In this document: positions 23,734 through 38,119 of the stretch, one piece after another | How positions within the stretch are numbered: position 1 is the first letter of the stretch | Layout of the letters: each line of letters opens with the position of its first letter | Notes under the pieces: generated by a model | What the model saw: the letters and a program-made list of their open reading frames with translations, nothing else | Database searches by the model: none | What the model was told of the DNA's origin: nothing | Program-made: the position numbers and the translations under genes | Assembly (NCBI GenBank): GCA_905250025.1 | Contig: CAJNOJ010000083.1 | Coordinates: 1-64,000 of the forward strand | Length of the DNA stretch: 64,000 bases | Reading direction: 5' to 3' | From: Adineta ricciae | Taxonomy: Eukaryota > Rotifera > Eurotatoria > Adinetida > Adinetidae

Positions 23734-26589
23734 TACCGTTCGCTCATTGAAAATCACCGTTTATTCTTTCCAAAACAAAGAAACTCACTGCGCCGGTGAT
23801 GATCACCGTTGAATTTCTCGCGTGTTTATAGAGTTGTTTATCTAGATACTCATTATGACATGTTTTATTTATGATTGTAAAGAAAATGTCCTATTCATAT
23901 GAATAGAAAATCAAATTGTCCTGTTTTGTTAATTAAAGAAGGATGCCAAATTCTTCTTCGAGCTTTCATTTCATTGGCAAACAAGTCGAGTCGACATTGA
24001 ACATAAGTTCTCTTGTATTTTTCTAAAACAAATCAAATTTACAACTTGAAAATTCATTCAACAGTTTCATACACTCTTCAATTGCGTTATTTCTGAAACA
24101 CACTTATCTTCGATGAAGATAACAAGAAGGAAAACACCTGCAGAATGCATTTATCAAAGGAGGCAATGTGTCTCTCTCTCTCTCTCTCTTTTGATGTATG
24201 TTATTTATATCTCATCGAAAACTTTCATTATTAAATAGAAGTTTTGTACAGTTGTCATAAAATAGTAATTAGAACTTGTGCTTCTTGGTCTATTTAGTTA
24301 TGAATCAGAGGTGTCGGAAATTAGAAAGTTCATAACAATCTGGTGTTGGCATTGTTATTCAAATAATCGTTTGCATGACATTAGGCCAGAGAAAAAGGCA
24401 ACAGAAACGATTAATGTTTAATGTCATTAAAAGTTGTTCAAGGAGAAATGTTTAACGAGTAGAGAATGTCATCAAATGCGTATCTCTACTGTTGGATGTT
24501 TTTCTTTGGGTTGTGTTCTTTTTATTAGATTTATTTCCTTTGGATTGAGATGTTTTTTCAATATATATATTCGTCATTATTTTCTCCTCGCGTTGTTTTT
24601 TGTCGTCATCGATATCTATATTCATACCGGATCAGTTGAGAGCATTCGTCTATTTGTGTGTTCAAGTGGCCAACGACACAAATCTTCAATGCTAGATGCG
24701 TGTATGATTGGCACACAATATATGTGTTCTTTCGTCATTGAGCAGCTCAGTTTAGTTGAAATAAAAATACTTCTTTTCTGTGTGTTCACACGCACACATT
24801 CTAAAGCTGGTAAGGAACGTAAGAGCGAAAAAAAAAGGGGAAAGAAATAATGGAATGACAGACAAGCAGACGACATTGCCGTTGCAAGATAGACAGAGAA
24901 AAAAAACAACGGAGAAGAGAACGCAAACGCGTTTACTCGAGCTTTTTTCTGTCATTGTGCATCCTCTCTTTTTTTTTCGTCATTGCAACAATCTTTCAGA
25001 TGACGAGGACGACGATGGCGACGACTACTTCTTCGCGACAGTATTTTACGCACATGTCAAATGATAGAAACAGGGAAGAAAAACCTAGGATAAAGAAGAG
25101 AAAGAGAGAGAGAGAGAAAAAAAATGTATCGTAATGCTGCTATTATGGTTAGTGACATAGTGTGAGTATCGCACTCGTTAAGATCTGTTCTAAGGTTGAC
25201 GATGACAAAAACATAGCGATTGATTTCTTCAGTTCGTTTCGATTTGATTTTATTATCCTAGTTGAATCAGACTGAGACATGCAAAGCTGTCGCACATACA
25301 ATGTCGAACTTGACTTGTTTTACATTCTTTCTATTCAGAAAATCTCGCTTGGTTTTTCTCTCTTTCAACATTCTCTCGACTTACTAGCTAGAACATGCAA
25401 AGGCCTGAATGTGCAGAAACGCGAAACAGTCGCTGTTCATTCTCTCGTGCACACCCTCACCCACAGTTCTTTTTTTCAATCACTCTCGTCATGTACGTCG
25501 GACGCATTGTTTGCCATTTATCTATCTTTCTTATTCAATAGCATAACTCACGCGTATCTGTTCAATAACAATTGCTATTGAAGAAACATACAAAAAACAA
25601 CACACAGACTACCGTGGCTAGAAAAACCTATACGGTTGAGGAAAAGAAACAGAAGACGTTGCGCGATGCACGCGTATATTTCGCTATTTTTAGCCATTCC
25701 AACTCTTTGGTCTACTACTATCATCCGACGCGCGTTTCTTTTTTGCATTTGTTCTTTGACAGTAAACGAGCGAGCGCGTCGAAGATCCCACCCATTCAAT
25801 GAGCTAGTTGTTACTTTCTATTGCAATAGAAATCTTTTTTCTTCCTTTTCTTCTGTTGCTTCTTTTTTTCTTTTTCTTCTTCCGCCTTTGTTCGCACACA
25901 ACATTTCTAAATCATCATCATCATCATCATCGAGCATTATTAACGCTATTCTTTTTGGTTTTTTTTCTTCAATTTATATTTATATGTTTTATTATGTTCA
26001 AGATCCGACGTGTTGCAACCTCGAATATGCATCATTGGTCTGTCGATTTGATGATTGATTATTATCGTTCATCAACACCACTACGTAATGTAGAGGTGTA
26101 TTTAACTAATAATATCTGGTGAGTGCTTTTGAAAAGAAATATTCTCCACCTACATGTTTCCATATGTATATATGCGCATGAAAGCTTTTCTTTCTTCTTT
26201 CACGATCGTCTTCTCTACTTGGTCAAATGTAATTTAAGACAAAGTGGTTTTCTTTCTCGTTAAATAAGTGACGTAAAGAGAGTACGAAAGTAGAGTGTAT
26301 GTCGTTGACACATACATAAAGTAATTCCTTCTTCTTCTTCTCCTACTGCTTCTTTTTTTCTCCGTTTTCTTTTCCTTATCCGAGTTTTTTCTCTCTCATC
26401 CGTTTAGAATGTCATAGTTCAGAAGAAAAGACAAAAAAAAACCGTTGTGCGTCATCATTAGTTGCCTCGTGAAATAAATAATAAACATCAGCTGTAAACT
26501 CCATTTTCTTGAATGATTCTTTTCTCAAGGGAGATCGATTTAATGTTCTTGTTTTTCTTCTCGTTAAAGCTCATATCGATAAATAATAA
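23734..26589. other. Large intergenic region and RasGRP leader
   Basis: About 2.9 kb without a convincing gene. It contains CT, GA and poly-pyrimidine tracts (for example near 24171-24192, 25090-25120 and 26330-26350) and an ATCATC run at 25913-25933. Open frames such as 24434-24850 and 25636-26058 are rich in Phe, Ser and Arg because of these tracts and look spurious. A stretch ending at a GGTGAGT donor near 26119 may be a leader exon of RasGRP, joined to an acceptor TTAAAG near 26570. Confidence 0.45.
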
Positions 26590-29500
26590 ATGATGAGCAC
26601 CGCTAGCAATTCACAACCACCGGTGACAATATCATCCGATGAAACGTTATTGTCATCGAATCAATCAACTCCGATGCCTGCCCCACCACCGCCGCCTCCG
26701 TTAATTCCACGTTCAGCCATAGTCGACCATGGAACCAAATCTCGTCTCGGTGGTGTTGATCGTGATTCAAATAAACTATCCACAACAATCAAACGTTCAC
26801 AAGCTATATCTAATATACAAGATCTCGATGAAGATAGTCCGGTGACATTTGAAATCGAACCGAGTGATCATCATGTACGAAAGAAAGTTCAACTACAGCA
26901 TCCGTCAATAAGTAGTCGAACGTTGAATGACTCGCTGTCATCGATTGATAAACAGCAAATGACAAGCAGTGGCGGAGGCGACGAATCAGATACGCGCTCT
27001 GAAACAAGTGAAAAAACACCTGAATATATCGAAGAAGATCGACCACTACTATCAGGCATTCATGTTAAAGGAGCCACACTGAACCGGCTAATTCGAATTC
27101 TGATCGATTCATTCGGTAAGTTATTCACATACCTCTACGAATGACATTCATATCGAAAGTGACTTTTGTTTTAGATCCGAACGGTATACTAATTGATGAG
27201 AGTGAATATCCGAAAGTTTTCTTTCTTATGCACAAATGGATTATGGAATCCGAACATTTGAGCAATATGCTCTATGATCTATTCAAACATAACGGAGACG
27301 ATTATAAAAAGGCAATAATTGACCAAGAAAAGCGACAATTCAAAGAGTGTCAACTACGTGTTTGTCAAGCATATAGGTAAAATTCTTTTCATTTGCAAGC
27401 GAAAATCACTGGTTTGACTTTGATGTATTTAGTTACTGGATAAAAAATTTTCCCATGCATTTTGACCTTGATAAACGTTTAAAAGATGCATGTGAAAAGA
27501 TGCAAAATCTGATCGAGTCTTCTGGTGATAGTGACTGTATGAATCTCGTCGATTTATCTCAAATGTACGTCGCTAAACCTTCTCATTCGAATATATATAA
27601 TCGATTCGTGCCTTTAGACCATCGTTTGATTGGATGCGGCAGATGACAGTTCGAAATCAAGCAAAAAACAAGACTGTGTCACTTGCGTTCAATAACATCG
27701 AGTCACAAACATTAGCAGCTCAATTGACTTATTTAGAATGGAAAATCCTGCGACGTATTACATTTACTGATTACAAAATCTATGCGATCAAAAATACTCT
27801 ACAAGGAAATCCGCGATTGGAACGGTCGATCCAGTTCTTCAATGGTCTATCGACATGGATACAGTGTATGGTTCTAAGTAAAATGACACCGAAACAACGA
27901 GCGGAGATTATACATAAATTCCTCGAAGTTGCTAAAGTAAAACAAGAATCGACAACGAAAAATGATTCATCACTGACTTGTTTCTTTTAGTACCTGAGAG
28001 ATTTACAAAACTTTAATACATGTTTGGCAGTTATTGGCGGAATTTCACATAGTGCATTGGCTCGTTTATCAAAAACAATGATGTGTTTATCAACGGAAGA
28101 TATCAAAGTAGATTTTTCACGCAGTGACTGTTTCGTTTTCAAAGATTGTTGTTTTGTTTTAGTTTCTCAGTGAAATGACCGATTTGTTATCGTCGAATTC
28201 AAATTATGCACAATACCGAAAAAGTTTAGCCGAGTCTGAAGGTTTCAAAATACCGATTATGTACGTGAGATAAACTTGAATGTCTCAAATTCGATAAGAA
28301 GAACCTTGCTTTGATTCTAGCGGTGTTCATTTGAAAGATATTATTTCCCTTCATGTTGCCTTACAAGATCGTTTTGAATATGATCTAATCAATTTTCGTA
28401 AATTAGTTCAACTAAGTATAGTCTTTCGTACGTTAACCAATCTACAAGTATCTATCCCACCGATTCAGCCCAATCATGATTTAATAAACTTACTAACGGT
28501 AGGCGATGCCTGTTGGCAAGTCATAAACGTTGTTGAGGTTATTTGAATTTAAATTTAGCTTTCGGTCGATTTAAGTTATACAGAGGATGAAATTTATGAA
28601 CTTTCATTAGCACGAGAACCTCGCTCATCCGTTTCATCCGTAAGACATCCTATTTAATTTAAGTTTTTATTAATTTCTTTTTTTTCCTCTTTTAGCCGGA
28701 TCAAGTATCTCGAGGCTTGTCTCCTGGCGAGTCAGCAAATGATTCTGCTGATGTACTGAAGAAAAAGGAACAAGTTCAAAGTCCCGTATTTGCTGACTGG
28801 GCTGCTGGTGTAAGTCAGACTATTGACATTCAAACAATTCAACGTCATGTTAATGCTATGGTCGAAGCCGTTTTTACTACCTATGATCATGACCGTGACG
28901 GCTATATATCTCATACTGAATTCGAAGAAATCGCCCAAAACTTTCCATTTATTGACACATTCACTGTGCTCGATGCCGATCAGTAAGTTGAGATATCAAT
29001 TTGTGCAATTTATGATGCTGAGATGGAAACTGTTTTGTCTAGAGACGGAATGATATCGAAAACCGAGATGCGTTCGTACTTCATTCGAGCTAAATATCAT
29101 GATTTAAAAGGTGAATTTAAACATGATTTTCATGAAACAACTTATTTTAAACCAACATTCTGTGTTCACTGTACTGGCCTATTGTGGGGATTGATTAAAC
29201 AAGGTTGGAAATGTAAAGGTAAATTGATCAATACGTTCTTCAAATGTTCCCGCTGAAGAATAAATGTTGAAACTTAGATTGTGGAATCAATGCTCATCGT
29301 CATTGTAAAGATCAAGTGGTTATGGAATGTCGTCAAAAGCGACAACATCCAGTTAATAAACAAGGTTCAGTCACTGATTCCCGACCCGGTCGAAACTCGT
29401 TTCGCATACGAAAAACTCGTAAACAGAAAGCAACTCAAACCGAAGATATCAACTTTTCCTCGTCATCATCATCGGGCACGTCTGAGAGTTGCACAAGTTC

Positions 29501-30724
29501 ATCTGAAGATGAACAACCTCATTCACACCAAGAAATTCTTGATAAATCTGCACCTCATAATCGATGGCATTTACGTAAACCCTCTTCCTTGAAACGACGA
29601 AAACAGATTCTTTCCGATTCCAACGACGATTATTATTACACCCATCCACCTTCACCACAGCAAGCAAGCTCACTAACAACTATCACGACAGTCAACAGTG
29701 CGACATCGACAAGTACAATACCGATCCAGCAGTTAATTCCACGCGGCCCATTGATTTGTTCTGATAGTTTTGAAAAATGGAATGAACGAAGCTTTACTTG
29801 GAATCGCCCCGCTCCATCATCAACGTTAACCTCAACAATGCCGAACACTTCGACGGCAACATCCCAACCATCGACCATTAAAACCGATACAGATGATAAA
29901 TCTCTTCAGCAACCTCCCTACAGCCAAGATCCGTTTCTCGAAGGTGATGTTAGTGATGATGATACATGTTTTACTTCCAATACAAATACTTCGACGTTAT
30001 CACAGACAAGAACGTCAACCAATTATGGTAGTAGTCAAAATCTAAATCCAAGAAAAATCTCCTTGACAGAATCACTACGATCATTACCAACAACGACCGA
30101 TCCGACACAGTACGAAATCTTCGAACGTTTAAGACAAGCTGAAGAAGTAAACGAAAATCGTATTTTCAACATATACATCTAAATTCGATTTTTATTTAGG
30201 AAAAGAAACGTCTCGAAGATGAAAATCGAGCCATGAAACAAGAACTCGTTCGAACCAAATCTAAAATCAGTTCCTTAAAACGTGAAATGAGTTCAATTCA
30301 ACAACTACATTTAGCCCAACAACAAGTGCACGTTCAACTATCCGCACCATCATCAATAACTCCTCGACAAGATCATCATCAACGCCTATATCCAACTAAT
30401 CACCCACCAACATCATCATCATCAGCAATCTACCTTTATACAAAAGATATTCCCGATCAAAATCGTTACCACCCGATGACAATTAATATGAATGATCTTT
30501 CCATATCCAGTAATGATGAATCGGTATCTCCTACAACATTTTCTCCTAATCCTGATATTAATCCATCATCATCAACTCAAACAGTTCCCTTGTCATCTGT
30601 TGAACATTTAACGAGTTTAGCACCTTCTTCGACACAGATTGATTCTTCAAAATCACCATCGGATGAACAACTACGACTGTATCTGACAGAGACAATACAA
30701 CGAGAAAAGGATAGCAATGCTTGA
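26590..30724 (+). CDS. RASGRP: RasGRP-type Ras/Rap guanine nucleotide exchange factor
   Basis: RasGRPs are diacylglycerol- and calcium-responsive activators of Ras and Rap GTPases. Twelve exons give about 1169 residues. A disordered, Pro/Ser-rich start is followed by the REM domain (from GATLNRLIRILIDSF, about residue 160). The CDC25 catalytic domain runs from about 307 to 525 (SLAFNNIESQTLAAQLTYLE, FNTCLAVIGGISHSALARL). Two EF-hands follow (DHDRDGYISHTE and DADQDGMISKTE). A C1 domain near 670-720 has the full His/Cys set (HDFHETTYFKPTFCVHC, CKDCGINAHRHC). A tail of about 440 residues is polar and Ser/Thr-rich, with a short coiled coil at about 995-1040 (EKKRLEDENRAMKQELVRTK). The tail is longer than in vertebrate members (about 600-800 residues in all). 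Two Rap1-like genes, plausible substrates, lie about 3 and 4.4 kb downstream. Confidence 0.92.
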
Positions 30725-31595
30725 TCCAAATTCTCCTTTGAATGCTGGTCGTTCATTTCTCACAAATAGTTTTCTCTATCTAGCCTTCTCTATTCTACAA
30801 ACATACGTACTTCTAGTCATTATAACTTCATCAAGGACCATGTATTGAGTTGTTTTCTTTTTCTAGTTCAAATGCTGGTACATTCCTTTGTCGTGTCTCA
30901 TTTTTTGTTTCCTTTTATATAAGATATTCAATCAGAAATATATCTGTTGAAAGACATGACTCGCATTCTTGCACATCACTAACAACAAACCACCGTACAA
31001 ATCGATCTTCTTCGACTCAAGTACGAAAAATGAGAAAATACTTACGTCCAAATATTTTATTTTCATAACATTTTGCCAAACATGAACAGTGTTAACATCT
31101 GTCTCCAAAATACCGATCGAATGATGATATCCCGCGTAAGAAGATGCTATCTGCGACTCCAAGTACGAAACGGATCTCATATGATAAAAATGTTTTATTT
31201 TGTATCAAGATTGGCGAAGGATGATTATTTGATCTTATCATTGTTTTGGATGAACCTTCGATAGGTATCTGCATAGAAGGACGAATATTGATTATGAATG
31301 AAAACAAAATATATTTAGGAATGATAATCATTTAAGGCGAACACGCATTGGCGAGAGATGTATTGGAAACGAAAAAGATTAGAGTTGACTTTCTCGAGAA
31401 TAATCACGTCTATTTTCGTTTTCTTTTCATAGATATTGAGAAAAAAAAGCATCAGAATTATTAGAAATGCAATACGAAAAAATAAATTCGAAAATCAACT
31501 TGAAATGCAATGTTTATTGTGATACAATGAGTAATCCCCGAGAACTTTCCTATTAAAACTTTAGAAAAACGAAAGCAATGTTGAAGTCAGCACGT
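30725..31595. other. Convergent intergenic region between RasGRP and the TTK-like gene
   Basis: RasGRP (+) and the TTK-like kinase (-) both end here. The stretch is AT-rich, and short frames on both strands show no resemblance to known proteins. I see nothing coding. Confidence 0.5.
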
Positions 31596-32936
31596 TTAAC
31601 TTCGAGTGAATGGATGTAATATAAGTACATTAATGTCGGCCCGCGAGTGTGGATTGGTTACTAATGTACGTCGAAGAATATCATTTAGTGACGAGTCAGG
31701 ATAAGGCGGCTGGCCAAGTGGTGGATTGGCTGCTAAAGCATGATATGCCGGTGGTCGGCCATAGACCATAAAGTAGAGAATGGCGCCCAACGACCAAATA
31801 TCAGCTTTTGGACCATAAACTCGCTGAAGACCAGCAACGTCTGTCATAATTTCTGGAGCGCTAGATTTAAAGGGAGAATATTTGAGGGGTTTAGTTGTAT
31901 AATGTTTGGCTTACCTAAACAGTGGTGTACCCATTCGAGCGTAGCTAGTTGAAAGAACAAAAAATGATTCAATAGAAATTTGAGATAGAAATCGTTCCTT
32001 TTACCCTAAACTATCGGCCTTTCGGGAAATACCTAAATCAGCGATTTTCAGTGTTCGTCCGAAGAGAATTAAATTATCCGGTTTTAGATCCATATGAACA
32101 ATGCCATTGGTATGCAAAACACGAACAATACTAACCATTTGATGCCAAAACTCTTTTATCATTACTGGATCAATTGCTGGACCACCACCATCATTCATAG
32201 AACGTAGTCGACGAATTAGTGCTGTCAGATTCTCTCCGCCTAATTCCATCACAATATATCCTAGTCACAAAACGAAAAATCCAATCATCAAAGTACAAAA
32301 ACGAATCTTTCCTCAATCCCTTCTCTAGCAATCCAATGACAACTCTTTATCCTTAAAGATCGGCCTTCCGACCCTCAGTTTTTTACAAAATTGTCATGAA
32401 AGTGATCGCTGTTTACAACAATAAAAAGCACATTTGATTTCGAGAATCGATACTTGTCTGCATAGAATTTCATCCGTCTTATAAATACCTTGACCAGATC
32501 GAGGATCAAAATCGAAATCATAAATAACAACAACATGTCGTGAAGCCTGTCGTAATCGTTGAAGATGGCCAACTTCGTTCAAATATGTTCGCACAAGACT
32601 TTGACTACGAGCTGGTGGTAAACCATTTAAATTAATGACTTTAACAGCGACTGCTTTACTATCATTTCGCCTTGCTTGATAGACCGAACCTACGATCAAC
32701 GACAGAGACGACTAATTAGTTTCTAGTCCATTTTAGTCAATCAATCGATTACCAAATCCACCCGAACCCAAACGGCGTTCGAATGTGTACGGAACGTTAT
32801 GAATGACAATCGTCGAACCCGAATACGGATCTTTGCTGACTATACGCGCTGCACGACCTAGCCACGAGCAAAGAAAGGAAATCGTTATAATGAAGTTTAA
32901 TTTGAAAATGAAATACGCACTTATTAATCCACCCAT
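31596..32936 (-). CDS. TTK/Mps1-like protein kinase, kinase domain only
   Basis: TTK/Mps1 is the spindle-checkpoint kinase. Six exons on the minus strand (32921-32936, 32753-32857, 32489-32689, 32005-32260, 31915-31944, 31596-31860) join to 290 residues, almost all kinase domain. The P-loop is GSGGFGSVY, the catalytic Lys sits in AVAVKVINL, and the loop reads HMDLKPDNLI. The DFG motif reads DLG (IADLGISRK). APEIM and ADIWSLGAILYFMVYGRPP follow, close to TTK's [20 protein letters not shown]. Animal TTK has about 500 residues before the kinase domain (TPR and kinetochore-targeting regions); here only about 25 precede it. A coding-looking stretch near 32955-33015 might be part of a missed upstream exon, so the true N-terminus is uncertain. 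Confidence 0.72.
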
Positions 32937-34560
<1,624 letters not shown>

Positions 34561-35097
34561 AATAAATCAAAACTCCTCACGTGTTTTTTTCCCTTCTGGG
34601 AAGTGCACAAACAAAAAACAATATGATCAAATCACTAACTAATGTGAACGTACACGCTTGATCAAATGCTTGTCAAAATGTGATTATATAAGAAATAGTA
34701 TCGTTACACTGATCAGAAGAAGATATAGAAACAAAACAGCGTATCGTTCGATTTGTGCATGAACAGTTTTTCAACAAGCTCCGATGATTAATTGAAAGCC
34801 TTGCGCTAAAGACTACTACGAAACCGAAAAGAGGACAGTCGATACGAAAGAAAAATTAATCTCTCATTTTTGTCAATAACGGTGAATCACACGAGTTGAG
34901 AGAAAAACATCCCGAAATTTCTTTTGTTGACGTCTGTAGAGAATGTTGCCATCAGAACGAACGAAATTTTGCATTTGACAAGTTGTATAGAGAAGCTTAA
35001 TCAATATTTTAGAAGTGTTCTCTTGCATCTAGTAGACAGAGCGTTGTTAACGAAAGAAAGAAAGTAATTGTTTTGAAATTTGCTCGACAGAAGAGAA
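34561..35097. other. Intergenic between the two Rap1-like genes
   Basis: AATAAA at 34561-34566 follows the first Rap1 stop immediately. The rest is AT-rich with no open frame of note; it probably contains the promoter of copy 2. Confidence 0.5.
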
Positions 35098-36009
35098 ATG
35101 CCACTTTCGGAATATAAATTGTGCGTTTTCGGATCAGGTGGTGTAGGAAAATCATGTTTGGTAAGATGAAAGATCCTTCTGGTGAATTTGCAAGCTGAAT
35201 ATGAATATTTTATTGCAGACAATGCAATTTGTTCAACGTATTTTCATGCCAAGATATGATCCAACAATCGAAGATGTTTATAAAAAGGTTTTTTTATGAG
35301 ATTTGTTTCGAACTTTCATTCAGGCATATTTTCTAGAATGTAGAAATCGATGGACAACAATATTCACTAGAAATTCTCGATACAGCCGGCACGGTAAAAA
35401 CCATCTGAAGCAGAGTATCATTGTTTCATTTGGTTTCTTCAGGAAGAATTCTCTGCAATGCGAGATCTGTACGTGAAAAATAGTCATGGCTTTATTCTAG
35501 TCTATTCGATCACATCACAAGCGACATTCAACGATTTGACTGATTTCTACGAACGGATCATTCGCATCAAAGACACTGAAATTGATGTAAGATGACGATA
35601 TTTCCGAGAAGAGCGAATACATGAATGACGAGGTTTTCTAGGGCACGCCACCACTGGTCTTAGTCGGCAACAAGAGTGATTTAGAAGATGAACGTGCTGT
35701 CGGACGTCAAATAGGGCAAGAATTAGCACGGCGATGGGACTGTACTTTTCTTGAAACTTCAGCCAAGAATCTTCTTAATGTTAATGAAGTACGAGATGAT
35801 TGACCGATGATTTCCATGACTGAGTTGTTGTTTAGATATTCTTTGATCTCGTTCGACAAATCAATCGAACAGCTGTGCGACATGGCAGTCGTTTTGACAA
35901 AGATCCGCGAAGCTCGGCTCGACCACCGACGGCAAAGTCTCAGCCAGTCAAACCTCAGACCTCGAAAAAGAAATCTCGTCATCAAAAAGACAAATGTGTT
36001 CTACTTTAA
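35098..36009 (+). CDS. Rap1-like small GTPase, copy 2
   Basis: Six exons (35098-35160, 35219-35287, 35337-35393, 35443-35586, 35642-35788, 35836-36009) give 217 residues. It has [56 protein letters not shown] and [12 protein letters not shown]. It keeps the Rap-type Thr at position 61, has Val at effector position 39, and ends in a basic tail with CAAX box CVLL. The basic tail ([10 protein letters not shown] before CVLL) differs completely from that of copy 1, suggesting different membrane targeting. Compared with copy 1 it has two extra introns, one in the P-loop exon and one in the middle of the domain, so the copies are not recent. AATAAA is at 36033-36038. Rap2 is a possible alternative, but the core resembles Rap1. 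Confidence 0.9.
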
Positions 36010-36203
36010 CAAAGATAAACCGTGCGGAATTGAATAAATTTTAATCAAGAAAATCATTAATTTCTCTTCGAAAATATACATACGAAAGTCACATTCAGTC
36101 TCATTAAATCAATCAATTAATAAGTACACTAACAAAGATTTGCTTCACTAGAAGAATATTTCGGAAAACGAACACAAGAGAGAACTATCGGTAATCACAG
36201 ATA

Positions 36204-37982
36204 CTATTTCTTCTTCGTCCAATCAGACTGATATTTCCGTGATATGTAATACTCATAAGCAGCTCGATTGCATATGGGTAACCATTCACTCGCTTGATCT
36301 TCAACAGCCTAAAAGTTAACATTATAAGTGGTACCCTACGCATTTTTCTTCACTTACTTGAAGATAAATATAGGCATCGGTACCGTAGCCATCAATGGAA
36401 TGGATTTCGAGATCACCGTTGAAGTATCGGGCGTAGAGTCGGCTCTAAGTAATCAAGTCGATCGTTCATTCAGCTTTTTAGGGATAGACATACGATAGGA
36501 AGACCATAACCAAAGCCTGCTAAAGGAATCGGACCGGAATGTTGAGAATCATGTAATGAAACAGGTCGTGGCGCAGTCGAATACATATATCGGAAGATTT
36601 TATCAGCTTTTGAACGTGGAATTCCTCCGCCGCGATCACTAAAATCAACCATCAAAGAACGAAACCTGATTGAAATCTGACTTACCTAATACGAATAGTT
36701 AAATCTTCTTTAGCTTTTACAATATCAACCTATAAACATCAAGAACGATCGATCAGTTAATGAAATTAAGATAACGAACTTTTATAGGAGGTAGATTATC
36801 GTCATTCTTTTTACTTTCAATATATTCTACTGTTGCACGCATAGAATTCTAAATTCAAAACATGAAATTACAGTCAACTGTCGCAAGTTTTTCATTCGTA
36901 CTTTGAATAATTCAAACATAACATGATATAGATGTGATGGAACATAAGCTATTGCAATTGGTTCATTCAAATTTGTTGCTAAACAGAAGTGACGTGCATA
37001 TCGTGTAAGCAAGAATGCATCTATATTAATTACCATTTATACTACGAAGTTCTAATCGAGGAGATTTCAGATAATAACTTTCACATAGAAATTGAGCATT
37101 CTCATAGGCGTCTGAATGGAGAAAAAAATAATCTCTATTGTTGATTTATTCATAATAACGTCATCTGACCTCGAATGATATCTTCGACAAAACAAGATGG
37201 ATCAACGAAACCTAGATGTGTTGGATGTATAGGTACCTCTTCGCCAAAGCACATTGCTAATAAGAAGAACGATAGATAGAGAATAGTATGTGAAGATGAA
37301 GTTCTTACTATGTTGGTAAATGAGTAACCGAATTGATATGCGAGATAGATAAAAACGATCAAGAAAATATTGTATTTGTGATCCTTCGTATTCTTTCATT
37401 TGACCCAAATCGGAAAATTCCATATAACCCTACAACCAGTTTCTTTCAATGCAAAGACAGATCGATATGCAATAACTCACTTGCGCCAACGTTTCGACGA
37501 CAGTTGAATGTCGTTTTCTTATATTCTGTAGAATTTCTGTAAAGCTAGACATCCGAACGAGAAAACAATTTCGAATTTTTGATCATATTCGCCGTTGTTT
37601 TACCTTTTAACCACGTCTGTTGTTGGTTTGAGACCTTTGAATGAGTGTAATTCGATTAAACTTGTTCCATACCAACTATTCACTGTTTCAACACTTGGCA
37701 TGTCGAGAAGGCGTGACGGAAGATGATTCATTTCTTTCATCATCGATGCTAATCGAATTGGTAATTCACTTCGAAGAAATAAAAACGATTGATGAGCATC
37801 ACCTTCACGCGCTAAAGATATCAAAACGAGAAACAATGAAAGAACAAAGAACGAAAGTTTTCATCGTTACCAAACTCAACAATTTTTTTCATTGTCAATC
37901 CAGTCGGTGGATATTGTGCATAGTGATCAACTAAATATGTTATTGTTGGCGGTTGTTTACGTAGAAATCGTGTTAAATACAT
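36204..37982 (-). CDS. PDK: Pyruvate dehydrogenase kinase, copy A
   Basis: PDK phosphorylates and inactivates the E1 subunit of pyruvate dehydrogenase in the mitochondrial matrix. Twelve exons on the minus strand give about 398 residues, the usual size. The N-terminal helical bundle includes [33 protein letters not shown] and [20 protein letters not shown]. The GHKL ATPase domain has the N-box ([15 protein letters not shown]), G1 box (SDRGGGIP), STAPRP and G2 box (GFGYGLP). The C-terminus SDWTKKK keeps the DW pair used in PDK dimer cross-tail contacts. The BCKDH kinase is the nearest relative, but the body and tail fit PDK. The next gene upstream on this strand is a second PDK, whose stop is 137 bp away. 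Confidence 0.93.
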
Positions 37983-38119
37983 GATTTTCGTATGGAATAA
38001 TCTACCCTAATCTAATCGTTCTCCATCTATCTAAAATTATTCTCGGAAATCGTACATATATAAATCAAGATAATGTCTACTTAGCAAACGAAAAGGAAAG
38101 AAGAAAAAAAAGAACTTTC

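Noticed and set aside
24434..24850. 138-codon frame in the region before RasGRP
   Set aside because: Composition is dominated by Phe, Cys, Ile and Ser from T-rich DNA, and no motif is visible.
25575..26058. Several overlapping frames on both strands near simple repeats
   Set aside because: They are created by CT, TTC and ATC repeats; the opposing frames overlap each other.
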